This document shows positions 48,276-61,923 of a stretch of DNA of 64,000 nt, in pieces. Numbering within the stretch: position 1 is the stretch's first letter; each line of letters starts with the position of its first letter. The notes beneath the pieces are model-generated. The model did not search any database and was not told the DNA's origin. It saw nothing but the letters and a program-made list of their open reading frames with translations. The position numbers were made by a program, and so were the translations under genes. The DNA lies in contig CANNBV010000006.1 in assembly GCA_947502975.1 (NCBI GenBank), positions 1 to 64,000 of the forward strand. Direction: 5' to 3'. The DNA is from an uncultured Flavobacteriaceae bacterium. Its GTDB lineage: Bacteria > Bacteroidota > Bacteroidia > Flavobacteriales > Flavobacteriaceae.

Positions 48276-51200
48276 CTATTTTAATTGACTTAATAATTCA
48301 TCTACTGCCTTTTTAAGTTGTGTGTCTTTTTGTTTTGCTTTATCATCTGGATTATTATCGACAATAATGTCTGGAACTGCTGGCCCTAATTCCATATTTG
48401 ATTTAGTTGCTTTTACATACCAACCTCTAAAAGGCATTCTTATAAAAGAACCATCTATTAACCCATTCCCGCCAGTAGAAATTACAGCTCCAAATGTTGG
48501 TATGCCAACCAAAGTACCAATATCTAATGTTTTGTATGCATGTGAAAATATCTCTGCATTTGAATAACTATTCTGATTACATAAAGCAATTGATGGTTTT
48601 GTCCAAGATGCCAATGGTAAGCGTTCACTATATGGATAATGTCCTGTAAATTTTGTTTGTTCGGCTTTTAAATCTTTGGCAGCACCTCGGGGCACTGTAT
48701 ATGCATGTTGCTTTACCGTTAATACTGCCATGAGGTAATCTGTAGTCCAGCCGCCACCATTAAACCTCACATCAATCACAATCCCATCTTTACCTAGTCC
48801 TGCGGCGGTCAATTCGCGCTCAAAACGTTCAAAGCTGGTCCAATTCATACCTTGAATATGGATATACCCTAATCTTCCATTAGAGTATTGCTCCGTTAAA
48901 CGTTGACGTTCTTTTACCCAAGCATTATAATTTTCAGCACGGTTACTACTTTTTGGTCTGATTACGATCTCTTTTGAACTACCTCCACGATCAACTTCAA
49001 GATATATTTTTTCGTTAGAAGTACCTTCTAACAATTCGTAAACATTTTTAGTCTTATCGAGAGCATAACCGTTTACTGCTGTAATAATATCACCAACAAA
49101 CATTTGACTTGAACTTCTGTCTCCAGGCATTGCAGGTACAACTGATATTACTTTTAGATGCCCTTTTGATGTTGGTTCTAATTCAACACCTAATAATCCA
49201 GTGCGTTCTCTTTCTAAATCTTCTCTAGTTTCAACGCGATATAATCCCATATGGCTCGCATTAATCTGACCTAACATCCAATTAAAAATCGTCTGAAAAT
49301 CACTTCGTGTGGAAGCGTTCAAGGCTAATGACTCGTATTTCTTTCTTAGATTCTCCCAATTTTGCCCATGGAAATCCGGATCGTAAAACCCGTCATTGAT
49401 GGCTTTCCAGGCTTCATTAAATATTTGTTGAGATTCAATATTATAATCTATATCCATCTTAGCAGAAAATGATAACGCTTCCATTTTATCACTAGACATA
49501 TTAATACTTGATACACTACCCCCTCTTTTAGTTAAATAAATTTTAGAGTTCTTTTTATCTTTAGCTAAATTTGATGGTCTTGTATTTTTAGAGGTTAATG
49601 ATTTTTTATCATTTCCATCCCATTTTATTTTGAATAGATCAGATTCTGTATCAGCATTACCCCTACTACCATTACCAGTTGTGTAATAAATGGTTTTTGA
49701 ATCTTTGGAAAACAACTGCCCGAATTCACCGCCAGTAAAAGAAGTCACTTGAACTTGACGTTCATGAATGTCGTCAAAATCAATAACAACTGGATTTACT
49801 TTTGGAGTTTTATCTTTTTTACTCGTATCACCTTTTTTATCGTTCTTTTTATCGCCTTTCTTGGCTTTGTCATCATCGGTATCTTCTTCCCAATCTTGAG
49901 TTGTTTTTTCCCAATCAGCTTTTGCTAACCATGTAAACCACACATCATAATCACTATTATTTCTATTAGATGAAAACATCAATTTTTTACCATCTGGACT
50001 CCATACTGGTCCTCGATCTTGTTTAGGGTGCATTGATATATTTACAGGTTTTTCACTATTATCAGCTTTGTGAATATAAATTTCAGAATTAAAATCTAAA
50101 TCACTTAAGCTATAAGCTAACCATTTAGAATCTGGAGACCAGGACACATTGCTTGCAGTTGCCCAACCATCTAACATCGTCTTTTTGTTAGAAAGCTTAC
50201 CATTATTATCGATATTAGCAACCATTAATTTTCCTCTTCCTAAATTATATACAATTGACTTTCCATCTGGAGATATCACTGGATTATTTTCATTATCAGA
50301 AGTTTTTGTGAGCCTCTCAATTTTGTGCTTTAGTGTTTTAAATAAATCACTTTCATTTGCATTATTAGATCTCACCAAATACATATCTTTTTGTCCATCT
50401 CTATCAGAAATAAAAAGTAAAGTAGTGTCATTTATCCATGTGGCATCAGTATCTCTAAAAGATGATCTTGTTAGGTTTACTGTTCGCTTTTTATCTTTTG
50501 AAGTTTCTCGAATAAACACTTCACCTCTAATATTAATTGCTGCATATTTTCCGTTAGGTGAAATAGAAATTTCGTCCACATCGTTACTATACGTTTTATG
50601 CACCACAGGGTTGAATCTATAATCAGATGCAATATTTATAGCAACTGCTTGTTTAGCTTTTGTTTGAGCATTAACTAAAAACACCTTATCACCTTTAACT
50701 GCAACTATATCTTTACCATTTCTACTGATCTGAAATGAAAAAATGCCCATGTCTGAAAAATCAGTGATTTGCGAAATATTACCTTGCTTGGCTCCAGCAT
50801 CACTGATAGTCATTTTATGAACATTGTATTTTCCTGATCTCGAAGACTGAAAATAAATGGTATTATCATCGCCCCATTGTGGATAAAAATCGTTGCCATC
50901 ATAATCTGTTAACTTCGTATAGCTATCATTCTTAATGTTGTATAACCAAACATCTCTATTTGCTGGACCTCTGTAAGTTTCGCGTTCTAGCCTACAACTC
51001 CCTTTCACAAAAATCAAAAAATTACCATTGGGTGATAATGCAGCATCAAAACCAGTAGCATCTAAATAGCGTGTTGGTGTGCCACCATCTTCACTCACAA
51101 TGTGTGTTTCAAATTCACGTTCAACTTGAACAAAATTGCGTCTTGTAGAAAATAGAAGGTTACCTTCAGGTGTGTAGTCGGTTATAATATCTGCGGTTGA

Positions 51201-51518
51201 GTGATACGTAATACGCTTGGGTGTACCTCCAGAAGCTGGCATTAAGAACACATCATTATTACCGAAACGTTCACTTATAAATGCAATAGATTTCCCGTCT
51301 GCGCTCCAAACAGGTTTGGTATCGTAAGCTTCATGAACAGTAAGTCGTTTTGGATTTGAGCCATTAATAGCACTCGTCCAGATATCACCTTGGTAATTAA
51401 ATGCAATGGTTTGTCCGTCTGGACTGATAGTAGGAAAATTAATTAAAGGATTTTGGGCTATTCCTAAACTTGCAAATAGTATAACTACAAGTTTGAAAAT
51501 TGCTGATGGTAGTTTCAT
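48276..51518 (-). CDS. Tricorn-like S41 family protease
   Basis: 1080 aa; N-terminal beta-propeller repeats, PDZ, GIVIDVRFNGGGWTTDYL and NQNSYSNAEIFSHAYK catalytic serine region. Confidence 0.93.
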   Translation of the reverse strand: MKLPSAIFKLVVILFASLGIAQNPLINFPTISPDGQTIAFNYQGDIWTSAINGSNPKRLTVHEAYDTKPVWSADGKSIAFISERFGNNDVFLMPASGGTPKRITYHSTADIITDYTPEGNLLFSTRRNFVQVEREFETHIVSEDGGTPTRYLDATGFDAALSPNGNFLIFVKGSCRLERETYRGPANRDVWLYNIKNDSYTKLTDYDGNDFYPQWGDDNTIYFQSSRSGKYNVHKMTISDAGAKQGNISQITDFSDMGIFSFQISRNGKDIVAVKGDKVFLVNAQTKAKQAVAINIASDYRFNPVVHKTYSNDVDEISISPNGKYAAINIRGEVFIRETSKDKKRTVNLTRSSFRDTDATWINDTTLLFISDRDGQKDMYLVRSNNANESDLFKTLKHKIERLTKTSDNENNPVISPDGKSIVYNLGRGKLMVANIDNNGKLSNKKTMLDGWATASNVSWSPDSKWLAYSLSDLDFNSEIYIHKADNSEKPVNISMHPKQDRGPVWSPDGKKLMFSSNRNNSDYDVWFTWLAKADWEKTTQDWEEDTDDDKAKKGDKKNDKKGDTSKKDKTPKVNPVVIDFDDIHERQVQVTSFTGGEFGQLFSKDSKTIYYTTGNGSRGNADTESDLFKIKWDGNDKKSLTSKNTRPSNLAKDKKNSKIYLTKRGGSVSSINMSSDKMEALSFSAKMDIDYNIESQQIFNEAWKAINDGFYDPDFHGQNWENLRKKYESLALNASTRSDFQTIFNWMLGQINASHMGLYRVETREDLERERTGLLGVELEPTSKGHLKVISVVPAMPGDRSSSQMFVGDIITAVNGYALDKTKNVYELLEGTSNEKIYLEVDRGGSSKEIVIRPKSSNRAENYNAWVKERQRLTEQYSNGRLGYIHIQGMNWTSFERFERELTAAGLGKDGIVIDVRFNGGGWTTDYLMAVLTVKQHAYTVPRGAAKDLKAEQTKFTGHYPYSERLPLASWTKPSIALCNQNSYSNAEIFSHAYKTLDIGTLVGIPTFGAVISTGGNGLIDGSFIRMPFRGWYVKATKSNMELGPAVPDIIVDNNPDDKAKQKDTQLKKAVDELLSQLK

Positions 51519-51606
51519 TTTTACGGGTTGTATTAGTTTTCTCGATAAAAATAAAACTTATAATAGGAAGATCTTTAAAAATTAAAATATGTTTAACAAA
51601 GAACAG

Positions 51607-52740
51607 TTACAAACTAGAAGAGTTTAAGGCATAAATAGCAAAACTGCCTAACCAATGTCCGCCCATATAATCGTCACCAAAAATACTTGGCAAGGAATAA
51701 TTGATATGTTGATTAGCTACTGATTTAAGGTGTTTATATTCAGGCAGGTCTTGAGCTATTTTAAACAAATTCCAAGCACGCGAAAAATTAACACCATCCA
51801 AATGCACTAAATGCCCATCTGTCCTATCGGATACTACTCCAACTTCAATATTAAAATTTTTGTTTTTCAATTGAGGTAAAAATGTGTCTAACCAAATCTT
51901 GTAATCATCTGTTGGCAATAAACGTTTCATCAATGCTGCTTCTTCTAAACAAGGGGACAAAAAATCACTTCCGCTAGGCTCCCATGTAATAGGACATCCT
52001 GTATCATTTTTATAAAAATACATAGCACGCTCTTTTATGGCGTGTTGTAAAGCTTCATGGTTTACTGTTGTAGCATAATCGTATGCAAAAGACAACCCAA
52101 AAGCTGTATTAGTATGTGTTCCCACACGTTGTGGATAATTTAATTTTGGTAAAAATGTGATGTATTTATCAACAATTAAATCAGTTAGCGGTTGTAAATT
52201 GTTTTCTAATAGTCGTGCCGTGTCATCATCCCAAGTATGCAGTTCCTCCGCAAGTTTTAAAAGCCAAGCCCAACCATAAGTGCGCTCATAAGATGTGTTA
52301 TGTTTTCCATGAAAATATGCAACTTCTGCTTCTATATTTTCTTTTGAAATGTTATGGAGTAAGCGTTGTTTTATATCATCTGAATGCTTAATATTGGGAA
52401 ACGATTTTAATAAACTCACCAAACTCCAGTGTCCGTGAACAGAAGAGTGCCAATCAAAACAACCGTAAAATGCGGGATGTAATTCAGTTGGAGGTCTTAA
52501 ATCATCGTCACCTCCTAGAGTTTGAGATAAACGGTTTGGATATTCAATATTAATACAGTGCAATGGTAATTCAGCTAGTTTAATTGCCTGCGCCTCATCT
52601 AATCGTGTAATTTCTGTACTGATTTTTGAATTTACGTTGAACGTTTCTTCTGAGTTTAAATTTTCTGATGCTTTGGATGCTTTAGAATTTTCACATCCTA
52701 AAACCAAAATAAAAATTATAATATATCTGATTTGCTTCAT
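51607..52740 (-). CDS. DUF2891 family protein (ATG at 52740 preferred)
   Basis: HPAFYGCFDWHSSVHGHWSLVSLL, HTNTAFGLSFAYDYA, WEPSGSDFLSPCLEEAALM. Confidence 0.88.
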   Translation of the reverse strand: MKQIRYIIIFILVLGCENSKASKASENLNSEETFNVNSKISTEITRLDEAQAIKLAELPLHCINIEYPNRLSQTLGGDDDLRPPTELHPAFYGCFDWHSSVHGHWSLVSLLKSFPNIKHSDDIKQRLLHNISKENIEAEVAYFHGKHNTSYERTYGWAWLLKLAEELHTWDDDTARLLENNLQPLTDLIVDKYITFLPKLNYPQRVGTHTNTAFGLSFAYDYATTVNHEALQHAIKERAMYFYKNDTGCPITWEPSGSDFLSPCLEEAALMKRLLPTDDYKIWLDTFLPQLKNKNFNIEVGVVSDRTDGHLVHLDGVNFSRAWNLFKIAQDLPEYKHLKSVANQHINYSLPSIFGDDYMGGHWLGSFAIYALNSSSL

Positions 52741-52864
52741 TAGTTTTGTTTTTGAACAATACTTACATGTTTTTGAAGATATGTGACCTATATAATTTAA
52801 GCCCACGTTTCTTTATACAATATCTTTGTAATATCAAAAATTAAATATAACACAACTAAACTGA

Positions 52865-56134
<3,270 letters not shown>

Positions 56135-56154
56135 TGTAATAACGTATCGAATTT

Positions 56155-56187
56155 TGAGGGTGATTTTTAATAAAATTGCCCTCTTTT
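56155..56187 (+). terminator. Terminator-like hairpin after the beta-galactosidase gene
   Basis: GAGGGTGA...TTGCCCTCTTTTATTTT. Confidence 0.6.
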
Positions 56188-56214
56188 ATTTTATACATTG
56201 TACTTCTTGATATG

Positions 56215-56237
56215 CTTCGAAGTTATAAACTTCGAAG
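56215..56237. terminator. Strong hairpin between convergent lacZ-like and HlyD-like genes
   Basis: CTTCGAAGTT-ATA-AACTTCGAAG, perfect 10-bp stem. Confidence 0.5.
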
Positions 56238-56262
56238 GGTTGGTGAATAATAATTTCATATA

Positions 56263-57312
56263 CTACTGCACTTTAATCCTATCAAATTTTTTAAGATTAG
56301 ATAACACTTCCGTATAAATACCATCTGAAAGACCTGTTTCTATTTCAATTTCTTTAATATTATCATCTATCCCAATGACTTCGACAAAAGAATTTTTATT
56401 CCTATATATGATGTTTTTTTCCTTTATAGTCAAGGTGTGTTCTTTCTTTTGCAAAACAAATTCAGCCAAGCCAGTATAACCAGGCTTTATATTTGAAATA
56501 GTATCTAAAACTATAGCACTTGCTAGATAATAAAAACTTTCACCTTCTTTTATCAAAGGCTTTAATTCTTGCACTTTTGCACTAATTAATTTATTGCTTA
56601 AAGCCTTAATATAAACGCCAAAAGTATCTCCAACTTTTACGTTAGGAACATCTATTTCTGTTACTTCAAATTCAAAATTAAAACTAGAAGTATTAACTAT
56701 TGTAGCAATGGTATTACCATCATTGAATGTATTGCGCTCAGTAACATTCATCCCTTTCTTAACAAGTACATTTAAAACTTCTCCATTAATTGTAGCTTTA
56801 ACTATATTAGGTGATTCATTTGCGTTTTTAGAAAATCCATTTTTAACAATATTGTAATTATTCTGTGAATTTGTATATTCTATTTTAGCAAAATTCAATG
56901 CTAATTCAGTTGTTTCAAATTCAGATCTAGCAATAACACCTTTTTTAAATAACTTTATACTCCTATCGTGATTAATCTGTTTTTGTTTTAAATCAGTTAA
57001 TGCCATACGTAAGCTTCGTTTTACGCGTTCCATGTCCTCTGGTATTGGAACAATTCTGAGCTTAGCTATATTTTCACCAACTGAAACAGTGTCTCCTGTT
57101 TTAACATAAATAGAATCAACAACACCAGAAATCTTAGGTTGGATTTTTACCATTTCATAAGGTTTAAATTTACCTAAGAAAAAAATCATTTTATTGATGT
57201 CTCTATATTTAGGTGATTCACTTGGAATTGTTTTTCCAGTGTTCACCGATGAGACAACCACAACAATAGCGATGAAAAACAGTATTATAAAAAAAATTAT
57301 TCTCTTATTCAT
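56263..57312 (-). CDS. HlyD/MacA-like periplasmic adaptor
   Basis: N-terminal TM; FKPYEMVKIQPKISGVVDSIYVKTGDTVSVGENIAKL, coiled-coil, KPGYTGLAEFVL. Confidence 0.85.
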   Translation of the reverse strand: MNKRIIFFIILFFIAIVVVVSSVNTGKTIPSESPKYRDINKMIFFLGKFKPYEMVKIQPKISGVVDSIYVKTGDTVSVGENIAKLRIVPIPEDMERVKRSLRMALTDLKQKQINHDRSIKLFKKGVIARSEFETTELALNFAKIEYTNSQNNYNIVKNGFSKNANESPNIVKATINGEVLNVLVKKGMNVTERNTFNDGNTIATIVNTSSFNFEFEVTEIDVPNVKVGDTFGVYIKALSNKLISAKVQELKPLIKEGESFYYLASAIVLDTISNIKPGYTGLAEFVLQKKEHTLTIKEKNIIYRNKNSFVEVIGIDDNIKEIEIETGLSDGIYTEVLSNLKKFDRIKVQ

Positions 57313-57319
57313 AAACCTC

Positions 57320-58546
57320 TTAATTATTTAATTCTCTAAGCGCCTCAACTGGCAAAACTTTCGATGCTTTTCTTGCTGGTATAATACCAGCAATACAACC
57401 AGATAACACCAATAATAAAATAGCAGATACAATGACGGAAATATTAAGATCTAATATGAGAAATTGGATGTTTCCACCAGAAATTTCTAGATACTTATTG
57501 ATAAGACAAATAACAATAAAACCGATTGTCAGACCAATTACCCCAGATACTAAGGTAATCAGTAATGATTCTAAAAGCACCATAGTTTGAATTGAAACTG
57601 GTCTAGCTCCAAGAGCTTTTCTAAGACCAAATTCCCCGGTTCTTTCCTTTACAATGACTGTCATAATATTAAATATACTCAACATACCACTAATCAAAAA
57701 TGAAATACCTATAAACCATAAAAAAAGGTTGACGGCATTAAATAGTGTATTAAGTGATTTAATGGTATTCTCAATGTTATTAAAAAAGAAAGCCGTTTTA
57801 TCTTTAGAATTAACTCCTTTTTTATTAGATAAATATATTTTTAGTGTTTTTTGAAACTCCTCGGTATTTATATCGCTTTTTAAAGATAAAATGAATTCAT
57901 TCAACTCAGTTTCAGAGTTTATATTTAATGCATTTTCATAAGAAATATATGCTTCATATCCAGAGTTATTGAACATATTATCTTTTTTTACTACTCCAAT
58001 AATTTTATAACCTACATTATCTATAAAAACTAATCTTCCAACACAATTGACATTGTTAAAGAGTTGCTTTGCAATTTCATACCCAACTATGATAACCTTT
58101 CTATTCATATCATGAATATTAAAAGCTCTCCCTGTATTAAATTTTAAGGTCTTTATACTAAAGTAGTTTTCATTGATACCTTTAAGTGAAAAATGATTTA
58201 TACTTTTTCTTTCTGAAATAATTTTAGACACATTAACATTTACAACTGGCGATATATTCTGAATTTCATTAAAATTTAGAATACAACTTTTAATGTCTAT
58301 CATCGTAAAAGAAATCAAATCTCCCTTGGTGACATTAATATCTGATATTGATGCTTCGCCAGAAAAAACCTCAATTGTATTTACAGTATAATCTGCAAAT
58401 AACTTCTTAACTCCATTCTGCAAACCTTCACCAATACCTACTAAAATAATTAATAGCATAATACCCCAAGCCACAGTAATACCTGCAATAATACTTTTGC
58501 TTTTGTTCTTGTATGTGGCACTTAAAACCTCTGGTGTATGAAACAT
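57320..58546 (-). CDS. FtsX/MacB-like ABC transporter permease (no ATPase domain)
   Basis: N-terminal TM, MacB-like periplasmic domain, IFNIMTVIVKERTGEFGLRKALGARPVSIQTMVLLESLLITLVSGVIG. Confidence 0.88.
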   Translation of the reverse strand: MFHTPEVLSATYKNKSKSIIAGITVAWGIMLLIILVGIGEGLQNGVKKLFADYTVNTIEVFSGEASISDINVTKGDLISFTMIDIKSCILNFNEIQNISPVVNVNVSKIISERKSINHFSLKGINENYFSIKTLKFNTGRAFNIHDMNRKVIIVGYEIAKQLFNNVNCVGRLVFIDNVGYKIIGVVKKDNMFNNSGYEAYISYENALNINSETELNEFILSLKSDINTEEFQKTLKIYLSNKKGVNSKDKTAFFFNNIENTIKSLNTLFNAVNLFLWFIGISFLISGMLSIFNIMTVIVKERTGEFGLRKALGARPVSIQTMVLLESLLITLVSGVIGLTIGFIVICLINKYLEISGGNIQFLILDLNISVIVSAILLLVLSGCIAGIIPARKASKVLPVEALRELNN

Positions 58547-58547
58547 T

Positions 58548-60662
58548 TTAAGCGTACTTTAATGAAATTATTTTTTCTTCAAGTAAATAGTTATCTTCTG
58601 GGTTGTCTGAAGAAAGTTGCTCGTTGTGAGTTATAAATAAAATTACCATGTTTTCCTTTAGCTTATCTAAAAGCTCTAAAATCCTACTTTGAATTGCTTT
58701 GTCCATTGAAGCAGTAGCTTCATCAAGAATCAATACTTTGGGTCTTGAGAATAAAGCCCTAGCAATGGCTATAATTTGCTTTTCTCCTCCAGATGGCATA
58801 ACTCCTTCTTTTCCTAAAATAGTCCAATATGAGTTTTTGAATTTTGAAATTATATCACCAAAATTCAGATAACTTTCACAAAAATCAATCACTTTATCTT
58901 CTAAGAGTTTATCATCCAAACAGATATTGAACAAAACACTATCATTAAAAATCTTTATGTTTTGAGAAACATAGGCAATATTTTTACGCCACAACTCAGT
59001 TTTTATAGCTGATAGCTCATACTCGTCGTTAATTGTAATGTTTCCAGAGTGGGGTTTATAAAATTTTAAGAGCAATTGTGAGAGTGTACTTTTCCCACTT
59101 CCACTTTTGCCTTTAAGAAACGTTATATTTCCTTTACTTAACTTTAAGTTTGCTTTTGTAATCAAGCAATCTTGACCAGGATATGAAAAGGATAAGTCTT
59201 TAATAGAAATCAGATATATCTGTTCAACATCCTTTTTATTGGTTTGGCTTTTTGCTTCGTCTAACTCATTACTTCTTTCTGCAAAATCAAACATACGTTC
59301 AATAGCTATCTTACTTTCAAAAATCTCAAAATTAAGCTGAACTGTACTTTTTACTGCCCCTAGAACCATAAATATCAATGATATGATAGCAATTAAGTCC
59401 CCGACTTCAATATTTTTATTAAAGACTAATAAAACAGCATAGGCAATTGCAGAGACAGATATAGCCATACTACAAATTTCAATAAATGTTTCTTGATTAA
59501 CCTCATGTCTTATTAATTTCAAAATTGAATCTTGAAATACCTTATGTTTTGTTACATTTTTTTTATAGAATAAAGCTTCTTTGTTAAATATTTTTATAGT
59601 TTCTATACCACTAATAGTATCTATATAGTGAGATTCTGTTTGTGCATAGTCAATAAACATTCTATGCTGAAATGTTTTAATATTGGTATTGAATAGCCAC
59701 GAACATAAATAAAGTACAGGAAAGGATGCTAAGAGTATCAAAGCCACACCGCTAGAATAATAGAATAAGAGAATAAGTGCTATTACTATCACAAACAGTT
59801 CAATTAATGAATCAGCTATAACAGTCTTTATATTTCTTTGTATACGCTGAGTATCATTCATTCTCGCAATCATGTCGCCTTGCTTTTTACTATCAAAAAA
59901 CACTTTTGGCATTTTGAGTAAACGCTTAAAGAAATATTTAAATACTCTTATATTGAAATTATAAGCTTGTTGAACCAATACTACTGACCTGATATATCTA
60001 AGTCCTATTGTTGCTAGTAGTAAGATAAACCATATACTTATGGTTTTAAGCAATAACTCTAAACTTCTTGAAGGTAAAACAACGTCTATTAATTTTTCAG
60101 TAAAAACTAATGTTGTCATATTAAGCAAAGCAATAATAATACCCAGAAAAACAGCCGAAATATAATATGATGCATCCTCTTTTACCATATCCAATATCCA
60201 ATTTAGATAGTCTCTTTTTTGGGTTTTAACTATTGGAATTGAATTATTTTTTTTTATTATTAGGATATAACCACTTTTCCAAACTTTTAAAAGGTCTTCT
60301 TTTGAATAAGTTTGAATACCTAAAGCGGGGTCTATGATGGTAAACCCTTTTTTATTTTCATAACCAAAACATAGAAGGTAATGTAAAAAGCCTTGACGCT
60401 CAATATGAATAATAAATGGATCTTCGATTGTTTTTATATCGTTAATTGATGCTTCGTATGCTTCAGATGATAAACCAATTTTCTCAGATGCCTGAATAAG
60501 ACCAAAAAACGATGTACCTTTGGAACTAGTTCCACTAATCTCTTTAAGATATTCTAAGTTGGCATCACCACCATAGTATCTTAAAGCCATTTTAAGGCAG
60601 GCACAACCACAATCTTTTTGGTCGTGTTGTAAAACCACATATTTCTTGTAGGTATTAATCAA
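58548..60662 (-). CDS. Peptidase-domain-containing ABC transporter (C39 peptidase, PCAT)
   Basis: VVLQHDQKDCGCACLKMALRYYGG (Cys), GFLHYLLCFGY (His), TIIDPALG (Asp); LKGKSGSGKSTLSQLLLKF Walker A; MPSGGEKQIIAIARALFSRPKVLILDEATASMD. Confidence 0.95.
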   Translation of the reverse strand: MINTYKKYVVLQHDQKDCGCACLKMALRYYGGDANLEYLKEISGTSSKGTSFFGLIQASEKIGLSSEAYEASINDIKTIEDPFIIHIERQGFLHYLLCFGYENKKGFTIIDPALGIQTYSKEDLLKVWKSGYILIIKKNNSIPIVKTQKRDYLNWILDMVKEDASYYISAVFLGIIIALLNMTTLVFTEKLIDVVLPSRSLELLLKTISIWFILLLATIGLRYIRSVVLVQQAYNFNIRVFKYFFKRLLKMPKVFFDSKKQGDMIARMNDTQRIQRNIKTVIADSLIELFVIVIALILLFYYSSGVALILLASFPVLYLCSWLFNTNIKTFQHRMFIDYAQTESHYIDTISGIETIKIFNKEALFYKKNVTKHKVFQDSILKLIRHEVNQETFIEICSMAISVSAIAYAVLLVFNKNIEVGDLIAIISLIFMVLGAVKSTVQLNFEIFESKIAIERMFDFAERSNELDEAKSQTNKKDVEQIYLISIKDLSFSYPGQDCLITKANLKLSKGNITFLKGKSGSGKSTLSQLLLKFYKPHSGNITINDEYELSAIKTELWRKNIAYVSQNIKIFNDSVLFNICLDDKLLEDKVIDFCESYLNFGDIISKFKNSYWTILGKEGVMPSGGEKQIIAIARALFSRPKVLILDEATASMDKAIQSRILELLDKLKENMVILFITHNEQLSSDNPEDNYLLEEKIISLKYA

Positions 60663-61200
60663 TTTGAGCTGCTTTTATATATCTAAGTATAGTTTTAACA
60701 GGAACATCATCATTAATGATTTTAATAAGTTCCTGCTTGGTATTGTATATAAAGTATGATGGAGTGATAGTTTGTTTAAAGAGTGTAAAGAAATCTCCTT
60801 TGCTACATCTCAGAAATTTCACATTAGATATTGAATCTAGCTTAAATTGTTTTTGATAAGCAATAATTTTTTCTTTTGAATTATGAGAAACAAAAATAAC
60901 TTGTGATGCTTTATGGAATTTTTTGAATGTATTAAATAATTTACCTGACTTTTTACAAAGACTACAATCAGGATCAAAATAAACTAGGATTAGACTTTCA
61001 TTTTTTTCTAAGTCATATTTTGAGAAGGGAATAGAATCTAAGGTGTAAAATTCAAAAAGTGGTAGTTTTATATTACTTATCTCAACAGTTGACAACTCAT
61101 TTTCACTTACCTTCTCTGAAGTTTGTTTAGCTTTATTAAAGACTATAATGAGAATACCTATTAGCGATAAAACTATAATAACCTTCACAACCGTTCTCAT
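60655..61200 (-). CDS. Thioredoxin-like/AhpC-TSA-like membrane-anchored protein
   Basis: N-terminal TM; SLILVYFDPDCSLCKKSGKLFNTFKKFH (CxxC), ITPSYFIYNTKQELIKII. Confidence 0.75.
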   Translation of the reverse strand: MRTVVKVIIVLSLIGILIIVFNKAKQTSEKVSENELSTVEISNIKLPLFEFYTLDSIPFSKYDLEKNESLILVYFDPDCSLCKKSGKLFNTFKKFHKASQVIFVSHNSKEKIIAYQKQFKLDSISNVKFLRCSKGDFFTLFKQTITPSYFIYNTKQELIKIINDDVPVKTILRYIKAAQID

Positions 61201-61203
61201 AAT

Positions 61204-61923
61204 TTAAACAAGATCAAAAAGATACCAAAAAACGGTGTTGTAGAATATAAAAATTATAGAATAGGCTAAATAGGAATAACCAATAAGTGCTCTTTTTTTA
61301 ATATTTGTGTAGATATAGCCTAGAAGCAAACCAACAATTAACGGAAATAACACATATACAAAACCTGTTTCATTAACTATATTCCATAACCATTTTGATG
61401 TATTAGCTTTATCAAAAAACATATTGAATCTAAAATAACTTTCAAAGTTATGAATATCATTAAGCTGATAATTTTTCTTGAATATTATAAAGTAAATAGC
61501 AGAAATAACTTCTGGAACATAAAAAACTATAAACGCAATTAATGAGGCTTTCAATATGTTAAGGTATTTTAAAATGTATAGCTTTTTATGAAATAGAATT
61601 AAAATTAAAAAAGTAGCGCTAAAACCCAATGAAACCAAAAGAAGTGGTACTAGAACAAACAATGAATCAACATAGAATGTATCCCAACCATAACTACTAT
61701 CATCAGCGGTTTGTTCAAATTGTTTAAGTTCATCTTCAAATTCAGTTAAATCAATATCTAAATTCCTATACTCATTATATTTTGTTTCATATTTTTTATC
61801 TAAATGTTTTTGGTATACTTTGTCACTTAGTACAACATCATTTGATACAAAAGAAACTAAATAAGAAATTATAATAACTAAAAGTGTAATTAATAATGTG
61901 CTACTATCTAAAAACTTTTTCAT
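61204..61923 (-). CDS. Multi-TM membrane protein of unknown function
   Basis: 239 aa, about 5-6 hydrophobic segments; ATGA overlap with the upstream gene. Confidence 0.65.
   Translation of the reverse strand: MKKFLDSSTLLITLLVIIISYLVSFVSNDVVLSDKVYQKHLDKKYETKYNEYRNLDIDLTEFEDELKQFEQTADDSSYGWDTFYVDSLFVLVPLLLVSLGFSATFLILILFHKKLYILKYLNILKASLIAFIVFYVPEVISAIYFIIFKKNYQLNDIHNFESYFRFNMFFDKANTSKWLWNIVNETGFVYVLFPLIVGLLLGYIYTNIKKRALIGYSYLAYSIIFIFYNTVFWYLFDLV

Noticed and set aside
48256-48282. AAAATAGT...ACTATTTT inverted repeat between the Nramp and S41 genes
   Set aside because: Short AT-only stem overlapping the S41 stop; too weak to call a terminator.
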